From the NCBI RefSeq assembly GCF_000364705.1, contig NZ_AQOH01000211.1, positions 1 to 45,174 on the forward strand: a DNA stretch of 45,174 nt, written 5' to 3'. The position numbers were made by a program, and so were the translations under genes. Shown in pieces: positions 24,728 through 31,740 of this stretch. Origin of the DNA: Pseudomonas fuscovaginae SE-1 (GTDB lineage: Bacteria > Pseudomonadota > Gammaproteobacteria > Pseudomonadales > Pseudomonadaceae). The notes under the pieces were generated by a model that was given only the letters and a program-made list of their open reading frames with translations, did not search any database and was not told where the DNA came from. Each line of letters starts with the position of its first letter. Position 1 is the stretch's first letter.

Positions 24728-25243
24728 TCACTGCTCCAAGCCGGTGGCGGTCACCAGCACCGGGTAATGCGTGATCGCCAGTCGATGGGCCAGGTCATCG
24801 GCGGCGACCGGGGCCATTTGCAACCCTTCACCCAACTGGCGCAACTCGGTCAGTGCCTGTGGGCGTTGTACATTGATCACCAGGCCCATGGCCTTGAGGT
24901 CGCGCAGTACTTCGACGCGTTCTCGCAGCCACTGTCGCGACAACGGGTCATCGCCCACCAGGAAAATCGTTTGCAGTCCAGGAAGGCTGTGTGCCCTTGG
25001 AGCGACGCGTCCCGGGCTCATGGAAGGGGACCTGACCGGCAGCATGTCCGCCTCGCTGTAGGGTTTTACCCGCCTGGGCGCAACGCTTATGGCGCCGGTC
25101 GGCGCGTCCTTGAGGGGTAAGTTGAGCGAGCGGTAATACGCCAGCGCGGAGGTGCCTCCCAGATCCTGCACAACCGTGAGTTCAGCCATGGCCGCGTGGC
25201 AGAGGAACAGCGCGGCTGCACTCGACAACGAGAGGGATTTCAT
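24728..25243 (-). CDS. Integrating conjugative element protein, PFL_4695 family (TIGR03765)
   Basis: 171 residues from ATG 25243, with a signal peptide ('SLSLSSAAALFLCHAAMAE') and an ATGA overlap with the transglycosylase stop. The family's 'LTVVQDLGGTSALAYYRSLNL' opening and the periplasmic domain 'IFLVGDDPLSRQWLRERVEVLRDLKAMGLVINVQ' are clear. The large upstream frame is a shadow of the next gene. In intact elements this gene is immediately followed by traD. Confidence 0.86.
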   Translation of the reverse strand: MKSLSLSSAAALFLCHAAMAELTVVQDLGGTSALAYYRSLNLPLKDAPTGAISVAPRRVKPYSEADMLPVRSPSMSPGRVAPRAHSLPGLQTIFLVGDDPLSRQWLRERVEVLRDLKAMGLVINVQRPQALTELRQLGEGLQMAPVAADDLAHRLAITHYPVLVTATGLEQ

Positions 25244-25821
25244 GGGCTGGTCGTTCCTTGAGACGTTTCCGGGGAGAGACGCGCCAGGTGGCGAGCAAAG
25301 GTCTGGCGATAACGTTCGGCGGGTTCGCCACCGGCAGGGCGGTGATAACGACCGGCGGTGGTTTCCCAGCCGATATCGGCGTGTTTGTGGGTCAGCAGCA
25401 GCGTCGTGGCGACCCTCAGGTTGCGATAGGGATCCAGCGCCTGGCAGGGGTGGGTGAAGTACTGACCGTTCCAGCCCAGGTTGATCTGACCCAGGCCAGC
25501 ATCCACCCGTTTGGCGCCCACGTCGCTGATGGCCAGCAGCAGGGCCGTACACGCTGACTGCCGATCGGCAAAGCGTTGGCCCTGGCCTGCGACATTCAGG
25601 GTCCAGGGCCAGGGGACCAGTCGGCCGCGTAGCCAGGCACCGCTTTCCTGCTGGGCCAGTGCATAGAGCACCTGGGGAGGTACCGGCGTGCCCTGCGTGG
25701 CCCACTGATAGGCCAGGGGTAGCGATGACGCGGCGGCGGGCAGGGAAAGCAGGCCACCTGCAATCAGTAGCGCGCGCAAATACAGATGATGCCGGCGGCC
25801 AGGCGTGTGGCTCAGGGTCAT
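25240..25821 (-). CDS. Lytic transglycosylase (SLT domain) of the secretion locus
   Basis: 193 residues from ATG 25821, which overlaps the upstream stop and is preceded by GGAG at six bases. A signal peptide is followed by an SLT fold: catalytic Glu59 in 'ALAQQESGAW', 'GLGQINLGW' and 'AGRYHRPAGG', the classic GLGQ and AxxYxxG motifs. It should cut peptidoglycan locally so the envelope-spanning machine can pass, a role like that of VirB1. Confidence 0.88.
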   Translation of the reverse strand: MTLSHTPGRRHHLYLRALLIAGGLLSLPAAASSLPLAYQWATQGTPVPPQVLYALAQQESGAWLRGRLVPWPWTLNVAGQGQRFADRQSACTALLLAISDVGAKRVDAGLGQINLGWNGQYFTHPCQALDPYRNLRVATTLLLTHKHADIGWETTAGRYHRPAGGEPAERYRQTFARHLARLSPETSQGTTSP

Positions 25822-26546
25822 TGCCTTCTCCACTGGCCGTTGACCGAGCGCATGACGGCCGGGAAGGTTCCTTTGTCACCCAGGCGGGCCCAGTGCCCAG
25901 CGTCGTGATTGAGGGTGATCTGCCGATGTCGGACCTTCTCCGGATCGATGCCTGCCTTGCTGGCCCATTCACGAATCAGGCTGTCGCTGCCCTGGGCGTC
26001 GATCAGGAAGAGATCGAAGGGCTGGCCCTCGCCCTGGAGCTGCCTGATCTTGGCCGGGCAGTCTTTGCATCCGGTGGTCACGAACACGTTCAGTCGATGG
26101 GGGCTTCGCACCGCTGAGGCCAGGGGCGCGGGCTGGGCGCCGATCAGGTTCACCGGCAACCGATCGGCGTACAAGCGCTTGTACGCCTGATCGTAGGCGC
26201 GTTGGTAATCCATCAGTTTCCGCAGGCGGGCATACTCGGCTTGCACCTGCTTCTGCGCGTAGCGCTCCTGCTCGGCCGCGTCTCGCGCTTCGATGCCCAG
26301 CGCGGTCAAGGGGTCCAGGTTGGGAGAGTAGACCCCCAGCGGCCCTTCCATCAGTCGGCGATAGCGCTGCCATTCCTCCTGCTGCAACCCCCAGTCAGCG
26401 GCTCGCTGTTGGTCGAGTGGGGGCATCTGGCTGTCCTGCCGGGAGGCGTGTTCGACCGTGGCGCGGAAAGTCGGTTCGGCGTGCACTGCCGCGGGTAGCA
26501 GCAGGGCAGCACTGCTCAAGAGTAACCAGAACGAATGGGGGCTCAT
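25818..26546 (-). CDS. Integrating conjugative element protein, PFL_4693 family (TIGR03759), thioredoxin-like
   Basis: 242 residues with a signal peptide ('FWLLLSSAALLLPAAVHAE'). The N-terminal half is helical ('WGLQQEEWQRYRRLMEGPLGVYSPNLDPLTALGIEARDAAEQERYA', highly typical of the family). The C-terminal half is thioredoxin-like with a CxxC pair ('TTGCKDCPAKI') and a cis-Pro loop ('GTFPAVM'). Probably a periplasmic disulfide enzyme that prepares Cys-rich components such as the TraU-like PFL_4710 protein. Confidence 0.85.
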   Translation of the reverse strand: MSPHSFWLLLSSAALLLPAAVHAEPTFRATVEHASRQDSQMPPLDQQRAADWGLQQEEWQRYRRLMEGPLGVYSPNLDPLTALGIEARDAAEQERYAQKQVQAEYARLRKLMDYQRAYDQAYKRLYADRLPVNLIGAQPAPLASAVRSPHRLNVFVTTGCKDCPAKIRQLQGEGQPFDLFLIDAQGSDSLIREWASKAGIDPEKVRHRQITLNHDAGHWARLGDKGTFPAVMRSVNGQWRRQ

Positions 26547-26556
26547 GGAGGCATCC

Positions 26557-27249
26557 TCAAGGCGCCGATGTTGAAGTGACAGTACCGTCCGGTCTTACCC
26601 AGCGGGCCTGTGCGACATCCAGCGCGCTCAGGCTCCAGCCCTGGAACTGCATGCCGGGGCGTAGCAAATGCACGTCCTTGAGCAGGTATTGGCCAGTCGG
26701 GGCCACTGCCAGAAATAGCTCGCTTGCACGTGACTCAAGGCCGACGAGGGTGAAGGGGGGGCGAGTCGGTTTGCGTGGGGCGGGCTTTTGGGGTTGGGCT
26801 TTGGCGCGGGGTGCAGGGGCAGCGGAGGCACCCGATACAGCCGCAGAATCTGAGGCCAGCGAGCAGCCGGAGGAACATTTCTCCAGAGTGGCCTTGAGCA
26901 CCAGCATGGCGGCTTCGGTGTGTTTCACTTGGGTGGCTATGGCGGCAAGGCCTGAGGTGAGGCTCTCGACGGTATCGGCAGTGGTTTCGAGTACGGTCAG
27001 CCGCTTGAGGATTGATTGCTCGGTGCGTTGGAAATCTTCTTTAAGGACATCGTTCAATGGCCGCACGCGTTCCAGTTCGGTTTCAACGGTTTGCAATTGC
27101 GCCTGCAGAGCCTGCACCTGAACGGCCGAGGGCTGCGACCTCACCAGCGCATCGAGCGTCGAGAGTCTGCCGACGAAGAATGCCGAACAGCCCACCCACA
27201 GCACCGCGGCGGCCCCCAGAATCATCGTCTGCCGAGAGGGGCGCCTCAT
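26557..27249 (-). CDS. Bitopic coiled-coil membrane protein of the secretion locus, unknown
   Basis: 230 residues. One N-terminal membrane helix (about 9-27) is followed by a long coiled coil (residues about 42-125, heptads around 'VQALQAQLQTVETELERV'), two close Cys (KCSSGCS), a Pro/Ala/Lys-rich linker and a compact C-terminal domain. ATG 27249 overlaps the pilL stop. In the PFGI-1/pKLC102-type gene order an unassigned protein of this shape lies between pilL and the PFL_4693-type gene. A structural, peptidoglycan-spanning role is plausible but not shown. Confidence 0.75.
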   Translation of the reverse strand: MRRPSRQTMILGAAAVLWVGCSAFFVGRLSTLDALVRSQPSAVQVQALQAQLQTVETELERVRPLNDVLKEDFQRTEQSILKRLTVLETTADTVESLTSGLAAIATQVKHTEAAMLVLKATLEKCSSGCSLASDSAAVSGASAAPAPRAKAQPQKPAPRKPTRPPFTLVGLESRASELFLAVAPTGQYLLKDVHLLRPGMQFQGWSLSALDVAQARWVRPDGTVTSTSAP

Positions 27250-27875
27250 GGCCGATCTCCTGCTGGCGAAGGCACCGGGAATGTGACCGCATTCACCGAG
27301 GTGGGCGCCGCCACCGTCGGCAAACGCACCCTGTCGTCACTGTGCGCCGCAAAGCAGACACGCCGGGCACGTTCGTCGACCTCCATCTGCCAGGCGGGGC
27401 CCGCCAATGCCAGGAGGGCATTACGGATACTGATGGGCCCCAGACGATAGTGCGCGGCGGGCAGCGGGTGCGCGTACAGCCCTTGCACACCGTCTGTTCC
27501 AGAGCCAATTCCCGCACACAACTGATACCCCGACCGGCGAAGGACGTAGTTCATCGCGTCATGGACGGTGGGATTCACCTGATCGGGGATGCGGATATCG
27601 ATCACCTGGTTCAGCAGGTCCAGTTGATCGGCGCGAGGGGACGTATTGGCCAGGGTGTACCGCCCGACCCGAAGTGCGGGCGAGAGGCCAGGTTGTAATC
27701 GGCGGACTGGGTCGTGGGACGATAGCGCTGGTGCTGACCGCGCCGCTTGTGCTGGTGGCGACGGGGAGACTGGGGCATCGGGCCCTGAGGCGATACACCC
27801 GCCAAGGGTGACCGCCGTCAGTGGGAGGGCGATGGTTAAAATACCGGCCAATGGCCGGGTGGTGCAAACAAGCAT
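27246..27875 (-). CDS. pilL: Conjugative element PilL-type lipoprotein (TIGR03748 family)
   Basis: 209 residues from ATG 27875. The upstream GTG at 27905 lies inside a hairpin and adds no useful sequence. The signal peptide ends in the lipobox 'VTLGGC'. The TIGR03748 core is visible: 'VGRYTLANTSPRADQLDLLNQVIDIRIPDQVNPTVHDAMNYVLRRSGYQLC' and 'LRIGPISIRNALLALAGPAW'-like sequence. It is the first gene of the locus. Conserved element C lies 60 bp upstream, and a perfect hairpin covers its ribosome-binding site. In PFGI-1-class elements, pilL opens a pilus gene set. The other pil genes are absent here. Confidence 0.84.
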   Translation of the reverse strand: MLVCTTRPLAGILTIALPLTAVTLGGCIASGPDAPVSPSPPAQAARSAPALSSHDPVRRLQPGLSPALRVGRYTLANTSPRADQLDLLNQVIDIRIPDQVNPTVHDAMNYVLRRSGYQLCAGIGSGTDGVQGLYAHPLPAAHYRLGPISIRNALLALAGPAWQMEVDERARRVCFAAHSDDRVRLPTVAAPTSVNAVTFPVPSPAGDRP

Positions 27876-27879
27876 GCAG

Positions 27880-27905
27880 GTGTCCTCACGCAGTGGTGAG
27901 GACAC
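27880..27905 (-). promoter_or_regulatory. mRNA hairpin covering the pilL ribosome-binding site
   Basis: GTGTCCTCAC (27880-27889) and GTGAGGACAC (27896-27905) form a perfect 10-bp stem with a 6-nt loop. On the transcribed minus strand the 3' arm contains GAGGA, eight bases before ATG 27875. The stem would block translation unless opened by a protein, a small RNA or ribosome movement. Confidence 0.65.
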
Positions 27906-27935
27906 GGTTGCAAATCGGCGCAGATTTCGCTGCCA

Positions 27936-27964
27936 GGAAACTGGATTGGAAGGGAGTGCTTTTC
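27936..27964 (-). promoter_or_regulatory. Conserved element C (promoter/operator of pilL unit)
   Basis: Plus-strand GGAAACTGGATTGG (27936-27949) is followed 10-11 bp later by TTTTC (27960-27964), matching elements A and B. It ends 60 bp before ATG 27875. Confidence 0.65.
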
Positions 27965-28107
27965 AGGTGGAGAAGGGCGATCGTGGAACAAAAAATGGCG
28001 TGTCCAGGCCTGAGCGGCACAGCGCGGCTGCCCCGATGTGCCGCTACGTCGGCTGGTCGGATGCGGGCGCTGGCCGGTCGGGCAGGCACGCACGGAGTCG
28101 GTGACCA

Positions 28108-28551
28108 TCAGGCCCGTGCCAAGCTTCGGGCGACCTCTTTCTTCTTCGCATGCTTGATATCGCGCTTGCCGCTCATCTCTATCAGTCGCCGGAACGTGGG
28201 GCATTCCAGGTGCGACGGAGCCGGGCAGTCGGCAACGTGGCGGAGGGTGTCGCGCAGTGCCGTCAGTTCGCGGATCTGGCGGTCGATCGCGTCCGCCTTG
28301 TGATGGAGCAGCGGACGCGAGAGAGCCGGCAGGCGATCCTTGCCGAACATGCCGGCAATCTCTTCCAGCGAGAAGCCCGCGGATTTGCCCATCGAAATCA
28401 GCTTGAGTTGCAACAGCACCTCGGGTGAAAACTGCCTGCGCAGTCCATGCCGTGCGATGGACGCGATCAGCCCGGTTTCTTCGTAATAGCGTAGTGCCGA
28501 GGGCTTGACCCCGCTCTTGGCCGACACCTCTCCAATATCCAGAAGTTTCAT
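28108..28551 (-). CDS. MerR-family transcriptional regulator
   Basis: 147 residues from ATG 28551; the longer frame is not supported. The N-terminal MerR helix-turn-helix is clear ('LLDIGEVSAKSGVKPSALRYYEETGLIASIARHGLRRQF', residues 3-41). A long dimerisation helix and a C-terminal segment with Cys residues ('ADCPAPSHLECPTFRRLIE') follow. SoxR's four-Cys iron-sulfur cluster (CxxCxC plus C) is not present: only two Cys, eight residues apart, are seen. It is divergent from an MFS exporter with a SoxR-box-like operator in between, so it probably activates the exporter in response to a toxic ligand. Confidence 0.9.
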   Translation of the reverse strand: MKLLDIGEVSAKSGVKPSALRYYEETGLIASIARHGLRRQFSPEVLLQLKLISMGKSAGFSLEEIAGMFGKDRLPALSRPLLHHKADAIDRQIRELTALRDTLRHVADCPAPSHLECPTFRRLIEMSGKRDIKHAKKKEVARSLARA

Positions 28552-28553
28552 GC

Positions 28554-28584
28554 TTGACCTCAAGTCGACTTGAAGTTGCAAGCT
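28554..28584 (+). promoter_or_regulatory. MerR-type promoter/operator (SoxR-box-like)
   Basis: CCTCAAGTCGACTTGAAG (28558-28575) contains a perfect 14-bp palindrome and differs from the classical SoxR box (CCTCAAGTTAACTTGAGG) at three positions. It lies after a -35-like TTGACC (28554-28559). A 19-bp spacer then leads to a weak -10 (CAAGCT, 28579-28584), the extended spacing usual for MerR-activated promoters. Confidence 0.65.
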
Positions 28585-28620
28585 ACGCCCAATCTGAAAT
28601 TCTGGAAAGAGGACAAGCGG

Positions 28621-29850
28621 ATGAAGCTGGCGCAATCGCTCCCACCGACCCGAACACAAACGGGCATCACGTTCACACTGGCCTTGTCGATGCTGCTGAC
28701 CTCGCTCGGCACCAGTATCGCCAACATCGCTCTGCCCACGTTGGCCGAAGTGTTTTCGGCACCCTTTGCCCAGGTGCAGTCGGTGGTCGTCGCCTATCTG
28801 GCGACCCTGACAATCTCCGTGGTGATCGCCGGTCGGCTGGGAGACCGCCACGGGCTTAAACCGATGCTCATGGTGGGGTTGACGGTATTCGGCATTGCCT
28901 CGGTACTGTGCGGTGTCGCGCCCAACCTGTGGCTGCTGATCGGCGCGAGGGCGCTCCAGGGGATCGGCGCCGCCTTCCTGATGACGCTCGCCATGGCGTT
29001 GATGCGCCAGACGGCCAGTGAGGCGCGCATGGGGCGTGCCATGGGCCTGCTCGGTACCGTCTCGGCGCTCGGCACGGCCCTCGGCCCCTCATTCGGCGGG
29101 CTCTTGATCGAGGTCGCCGGATGGCGCGGTATCTTCTGGGTCCAATTTCCGCTGGCGGGTATCGCCTTGACTCTGGCTGCCGTGACGCTGCCGGGCGGCA
29201 CCGGCAGGGGCGCTACCCCTTCTGCAAGCGTGTGGTCGGTGTTGGGCTGGCGCCTGATGCCTAACCTGCTGGTCAATGGTTTGGTGGCCGCCGTGATGAT
29301 GACGACGCTGGTGGTGGGGCCTTTTTATCTGGGCTTCGGTCTGGGTCTGAAAGCGGCTCAGGTCGGCTTCGTCATGGCCATCGGCCCCGTGATCTCGATC
29401 TTCAGCGGGGTTCCGTCGGGACGTCTCGTTGATGCGTGGGGCAATGGCCGGGCACGGGTGGTGGGATTGATCCTGTTGGCCGCGGGGGCTTTCATGCTCA
29501 CATTTTTGCCGGACATGATCGGCGTTGCGGGCTACCTGATCTCCCTTATCATCCTGACGCCGGGCTACCAGCTTTTTCAGGCGGCCAACAACACCACCAC
29601 ATTGGCAGACGTGCCCAAGGATCGGCACGGCACCGTGTCGGGGCTGCTCAGCCTGTCGCGCAATGTCGGCCTGATCGCGGGGGCATCCGTGATGGGGACT
29701 GTCTTTTCGTTCGGTGTCGGAACGCAAGCGTTCGCTCAAGCCAGCGCTTCGGCGATCGCCTCAGGAATGCGCCTGACCTTCATGCTGGCTGGCGTGATGA
29801 TGATCTGCTCGATCATGATCACCGTCGGTCGTGCATTCCGTCGCTCATGA
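28621..29850 (+). CDS. MFS drug-type transporter
   Basis: 409 residues from ATG 28621, with GAGGA seven bases upstream. About 12 membrane spans are visible. MFS motifs are 'GRLGDRHGLKPML' (motif A between helices 2 and 3, near residue 75), 'RALQGIGAAFLMTLAMAL' (motif B) and 'GTALGPSFGGLLIEVAGWRGIFWVQFPLA' (motif C, antiporter signature). It is most similar in outline to proton-driven multidrug or antibiotic exporters. It is transcribed divergently from the MerR gene. The substrate is unknown. Confidence 0.88.
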   Translation: MKLAQSLPPTRTQTGITFTLALSMLLTSLGTSIANIALPTLAEVFSAPFAQVQSVVVAYLATLTISVVIAGRLGDRHGLKPMLMVGLTVFGIASVLCGVAPNLWLLIGARALQGIGAAFLMTLAMALMRQTASEARMGRAMGLLGTVSALGTALGPSFGGLLIEVAGWRGIFWVQFPLAGIALTLAAVTLPGGTGRGATPSASVWSVLGWRLMPNLLVNGLVAAVMMTTLVVGPFYLGFGLGLKAAQVGFVMAIGPVISIFSGVPSGRLVDAWGNGRARVVGLILLAAGAFMLTFLPDMIGVAGYLISLIILTPGYQLFQAANNTTTLADVPKDRHGTVSGLLSLSRNVGLIAGASVMGTVFSFGVGTQAFAQASASAIASGMRLTFMLAGVMMICSIMITVGRAFRRS

Positions 29851-29909
29851 GTTGCTGGCGCTGATACAGACCGGGGTGCAGATGTGGGCAAGGCATCGTC
29901 GGGCTTGCA

Positions 29910-30770
29910 TCAAAGGCTGATCGCCACGATCCCGGCCAGCACGATCGCTGCCCCGGTGACGCGGCGCGCGAGGTGGCCCTCACGAAAGAGCCAGTACGCG
30001 AGGAAAGAGCCGATGACAATGGATGACTCGCGCAAAGGCGCGACAAGGGCCACCGGCGCGCTCAGCATGGCCGTGAGAACGAGGACGTAGGCCAGCGGTG
30101 AGAGTATGGCGACGATGAGGATCGGCACCGCGTCGGCACGCAGGACGGCAGGGATCCGCTGCCGGCGGCGCAGCGCGATGGGGGTCAGCAGCAGGCTTTG
30201 CAGCAGCAGTGTGCCGGCGTAATAGCTCAGCGGCGCCAGGTGCCACGAGGTGACCGAATAGCTGTCCCAGAGGGTGTAGCAGGCAATGGTGGCACCTGTC
30301 GCTGCGCCCCAGAGCACTCCCGGTAGCGGAGAGTTGCCTGCGCGTCTGAAGAGGTTGCCGACAACGACGAGTATGCCCGCGACGATGAGCAGCGCTCCGA
30401 ACATCGCCACTGCGGTGAGCCGTTCCCCCAGCAGGAGAACCGCGAACAGCATCGTCAGCATGGGCCCTGTGCCGCGGGCGACAGAATAGACCACCCCCAA
30501 CTCTGCGCGCGCGTAACCGGCCTGCAGGATAAGGGAGTAGGCGATGTGCAATGCCGCCGAGACGGCGGAACCGACCACGAGTCGCCAGTCGGGCGCCTGC
30601 TCGCCCTTGACCATGAGCGCAATCCCAATCGGCACGCAGAGCAGCGCCGAGGCGCAGGTATAGGCCCAGACGAATAGATAGGTGTCTTCGCGCTTGTATT
30701 TGGAGGCGATGTTCCACAGCGCATGAGCGGCCGCAGCCATGAGGACGAGTCCGACATTACCGGGACTCAT
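29910..30770 (-). CDS. EamA-family (DMT) permease
   Basis: 286 residues, ten predicted membrane helices made of two EamA repeats ('MSPGNVGLVLMAAAAHALWNIASK' and 'LPGVLWGAATGATIACYTLWDSYSV'). Each repeat ends with the usual conserved 'LGERLT'/'REGHLARRVTGAAIVLAGI' segment. The start shares one base with the RpiR stop (TGATG), so the two genes are translationally coupled. It probably exports or imports a small metabolite under RpiR control. Confidence 0.88.
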   Translation of the reverse strand: MSPGNVGLVLMAAAAHALWNIASKYKREDTYLFVWAYTCASALLCVPIGIALMVKGEQAPDWRLVVGSAVSAALHIAYSLILQAGYARAELGVVYSVARGTGPMLTMLFAVLLLGERLTAVAMFGALLIVAGILVVVGNLFRRAGNSPLPGVLWGAATGATIACYTLWDSYSVTSWHLAPLSYYAGTLLLQSLLLTPIALRRRQRIPAVLRADAVPILIVAILSPLAYVLVLTAMLSAPVALVAPLRESSIVIGSFLAYWLFREGHLARRVTGAAIVLAGIVAISL

Positions 30771-31654
30771 CAGTCGATATCGGGCAGGTCGATGCCTGCC
30801 CGCTCTGCCCGACGGCTCCGCTCGGGATCGCGCAGGGCAATGCCCGCGACCAATGCGTCAATGACCACGAGTTGGGCCAGCCTGCTTCCTGCGGCGGCCA
30901 TCTGCGCCGGCAGTGGCGCACCGCCGACCACCAGCGCGATATCCGCGAGGGTCGCCAGGGGCGTGCCGTACTGGTTGGTGATGGCGATGAGCGAGGCCCC
31001 GGCAGAGGCCGCCGCATCGGCGATAGCGAGCGTGGATGAGGTGCGTCCGGTCGAACTGACGACGATGACGACATCTCCCGGGCCCAGGAGGCGCGTGGCG
31101 ATCATCGCCGACAGGTGGTCCGGGATGCTGATGGTGGTGATGCCGACTGCGCGCAGGCGGAAAAAGGCGTCGGCGGCGACCGTGGAAGAGGGGCCGGCTC
31201 CGAATGCTATCACCTGGCGCCCAGACAGGAGCATATTGACGGCCTTGTCGAGCGCCGCGGGTTCGATGGCTCCGGCGAGTGCGGTCAGGGCATCGGTGCC
31301 GGCGCGGATGGACGTTTCCAGCACGGCGGCCGATGTCGCGTCCGCGGCGAGTGCCTCGGGCGGGGCGAAGAACCTGGTGGTGCCGCGGGCACGGGCGATC
31401 TCTATCTTGAGTTCGGTGAACCCGCCGAACCCGATCGCCCGTACCGCGCGAATCACGCTCGGCGGCGATACGCCAGCACGGGCGGCAACCTGTGCAGTCG
31501 TGCTTGCACCGACGAACAAAGGGTCGGCGAGCAGCACCGCGACGACCTTCGCCTCGCTGGCGGCGAGACCGCCACTGCGCGCCTGAATGCTTCCGATCAA
31601 TTGCCCCAATCGTTCGGTGTCGACTGTAATGTAATTACCATTATGTTCATTCAT
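30770..31654 (-). CDS. RpiR-family transcriptional regulator (HTH + SIS domain)
   Basis: 294 residues. The N-terminal RpiR helix-turn-helix spans about residues 12-90 ('TTAQVAARAGVSPPSVIRAVRAIGFGGFTELKIEIAR'). The C-terminal SIS sugar-phosphate domain spans about 130-270 ('RQVIAFGAGPSSTVAADAFFRLRAVG', 'DVVIVVSSTGRTSSTLAIADAA'). ATG 31654 has no obvious ribosome-binding site, so a later start cannot be excluded. It is coupled to the EamA permease and divergent from a PanE-like reductase. The usual ligands are phosphosugars. Confidence 0.9.
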   Translation of the reverse strand: MNEHNGNYITVDTERLGQLIGSIQARSGGLAASEAKVVAVLLADPLFVGASTTAQVAARAGVSPPSVIRAVRAIGFGGFTELKIEIARARGTTRFFAPPEALAADATSAAVLETSIRAGTDALTALAGAIEPAALDKAVNMLLSGRQVIAFGAGPSSTVAADAFFRLRAVGITTISIPDHLSAMIATRLLGPGDVVIVVSSTGRTSSTLAIADAAASAGASLIAITNQYGTPLATLADIALVVGGAPLPAQMAAAGSRLAQLVVIDALVAGIALRDPERSRRAERAGIDLPDID

Positions 31655-31740
31655 AGGTAATAGGTTACAGTTTTACGGTTGACCGCACAATCAGCGCATG
31701 AGCCGCTGCCCGGCTTCGAACTCGAAGGAGTCCGTATTCA

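Noticed and set aside
24728..25972. Long minus-strand frame extending the PFL_4695-type gene to 25972
   Set aside because: The part upstream of 25243 overlaps the transglycosylase and PFL_4693 genes out of frame. The signal peptide and ATGA overlap fix the start at 25243.
7054..28107. Whether tRNA-Cys could be the attachment site of the conjugation-type locus
   Set aside because: No copy of the tRNA 3' end is seen elsewhere in the window, no integrase is present, and several ordinary chromosomal genes lie between.
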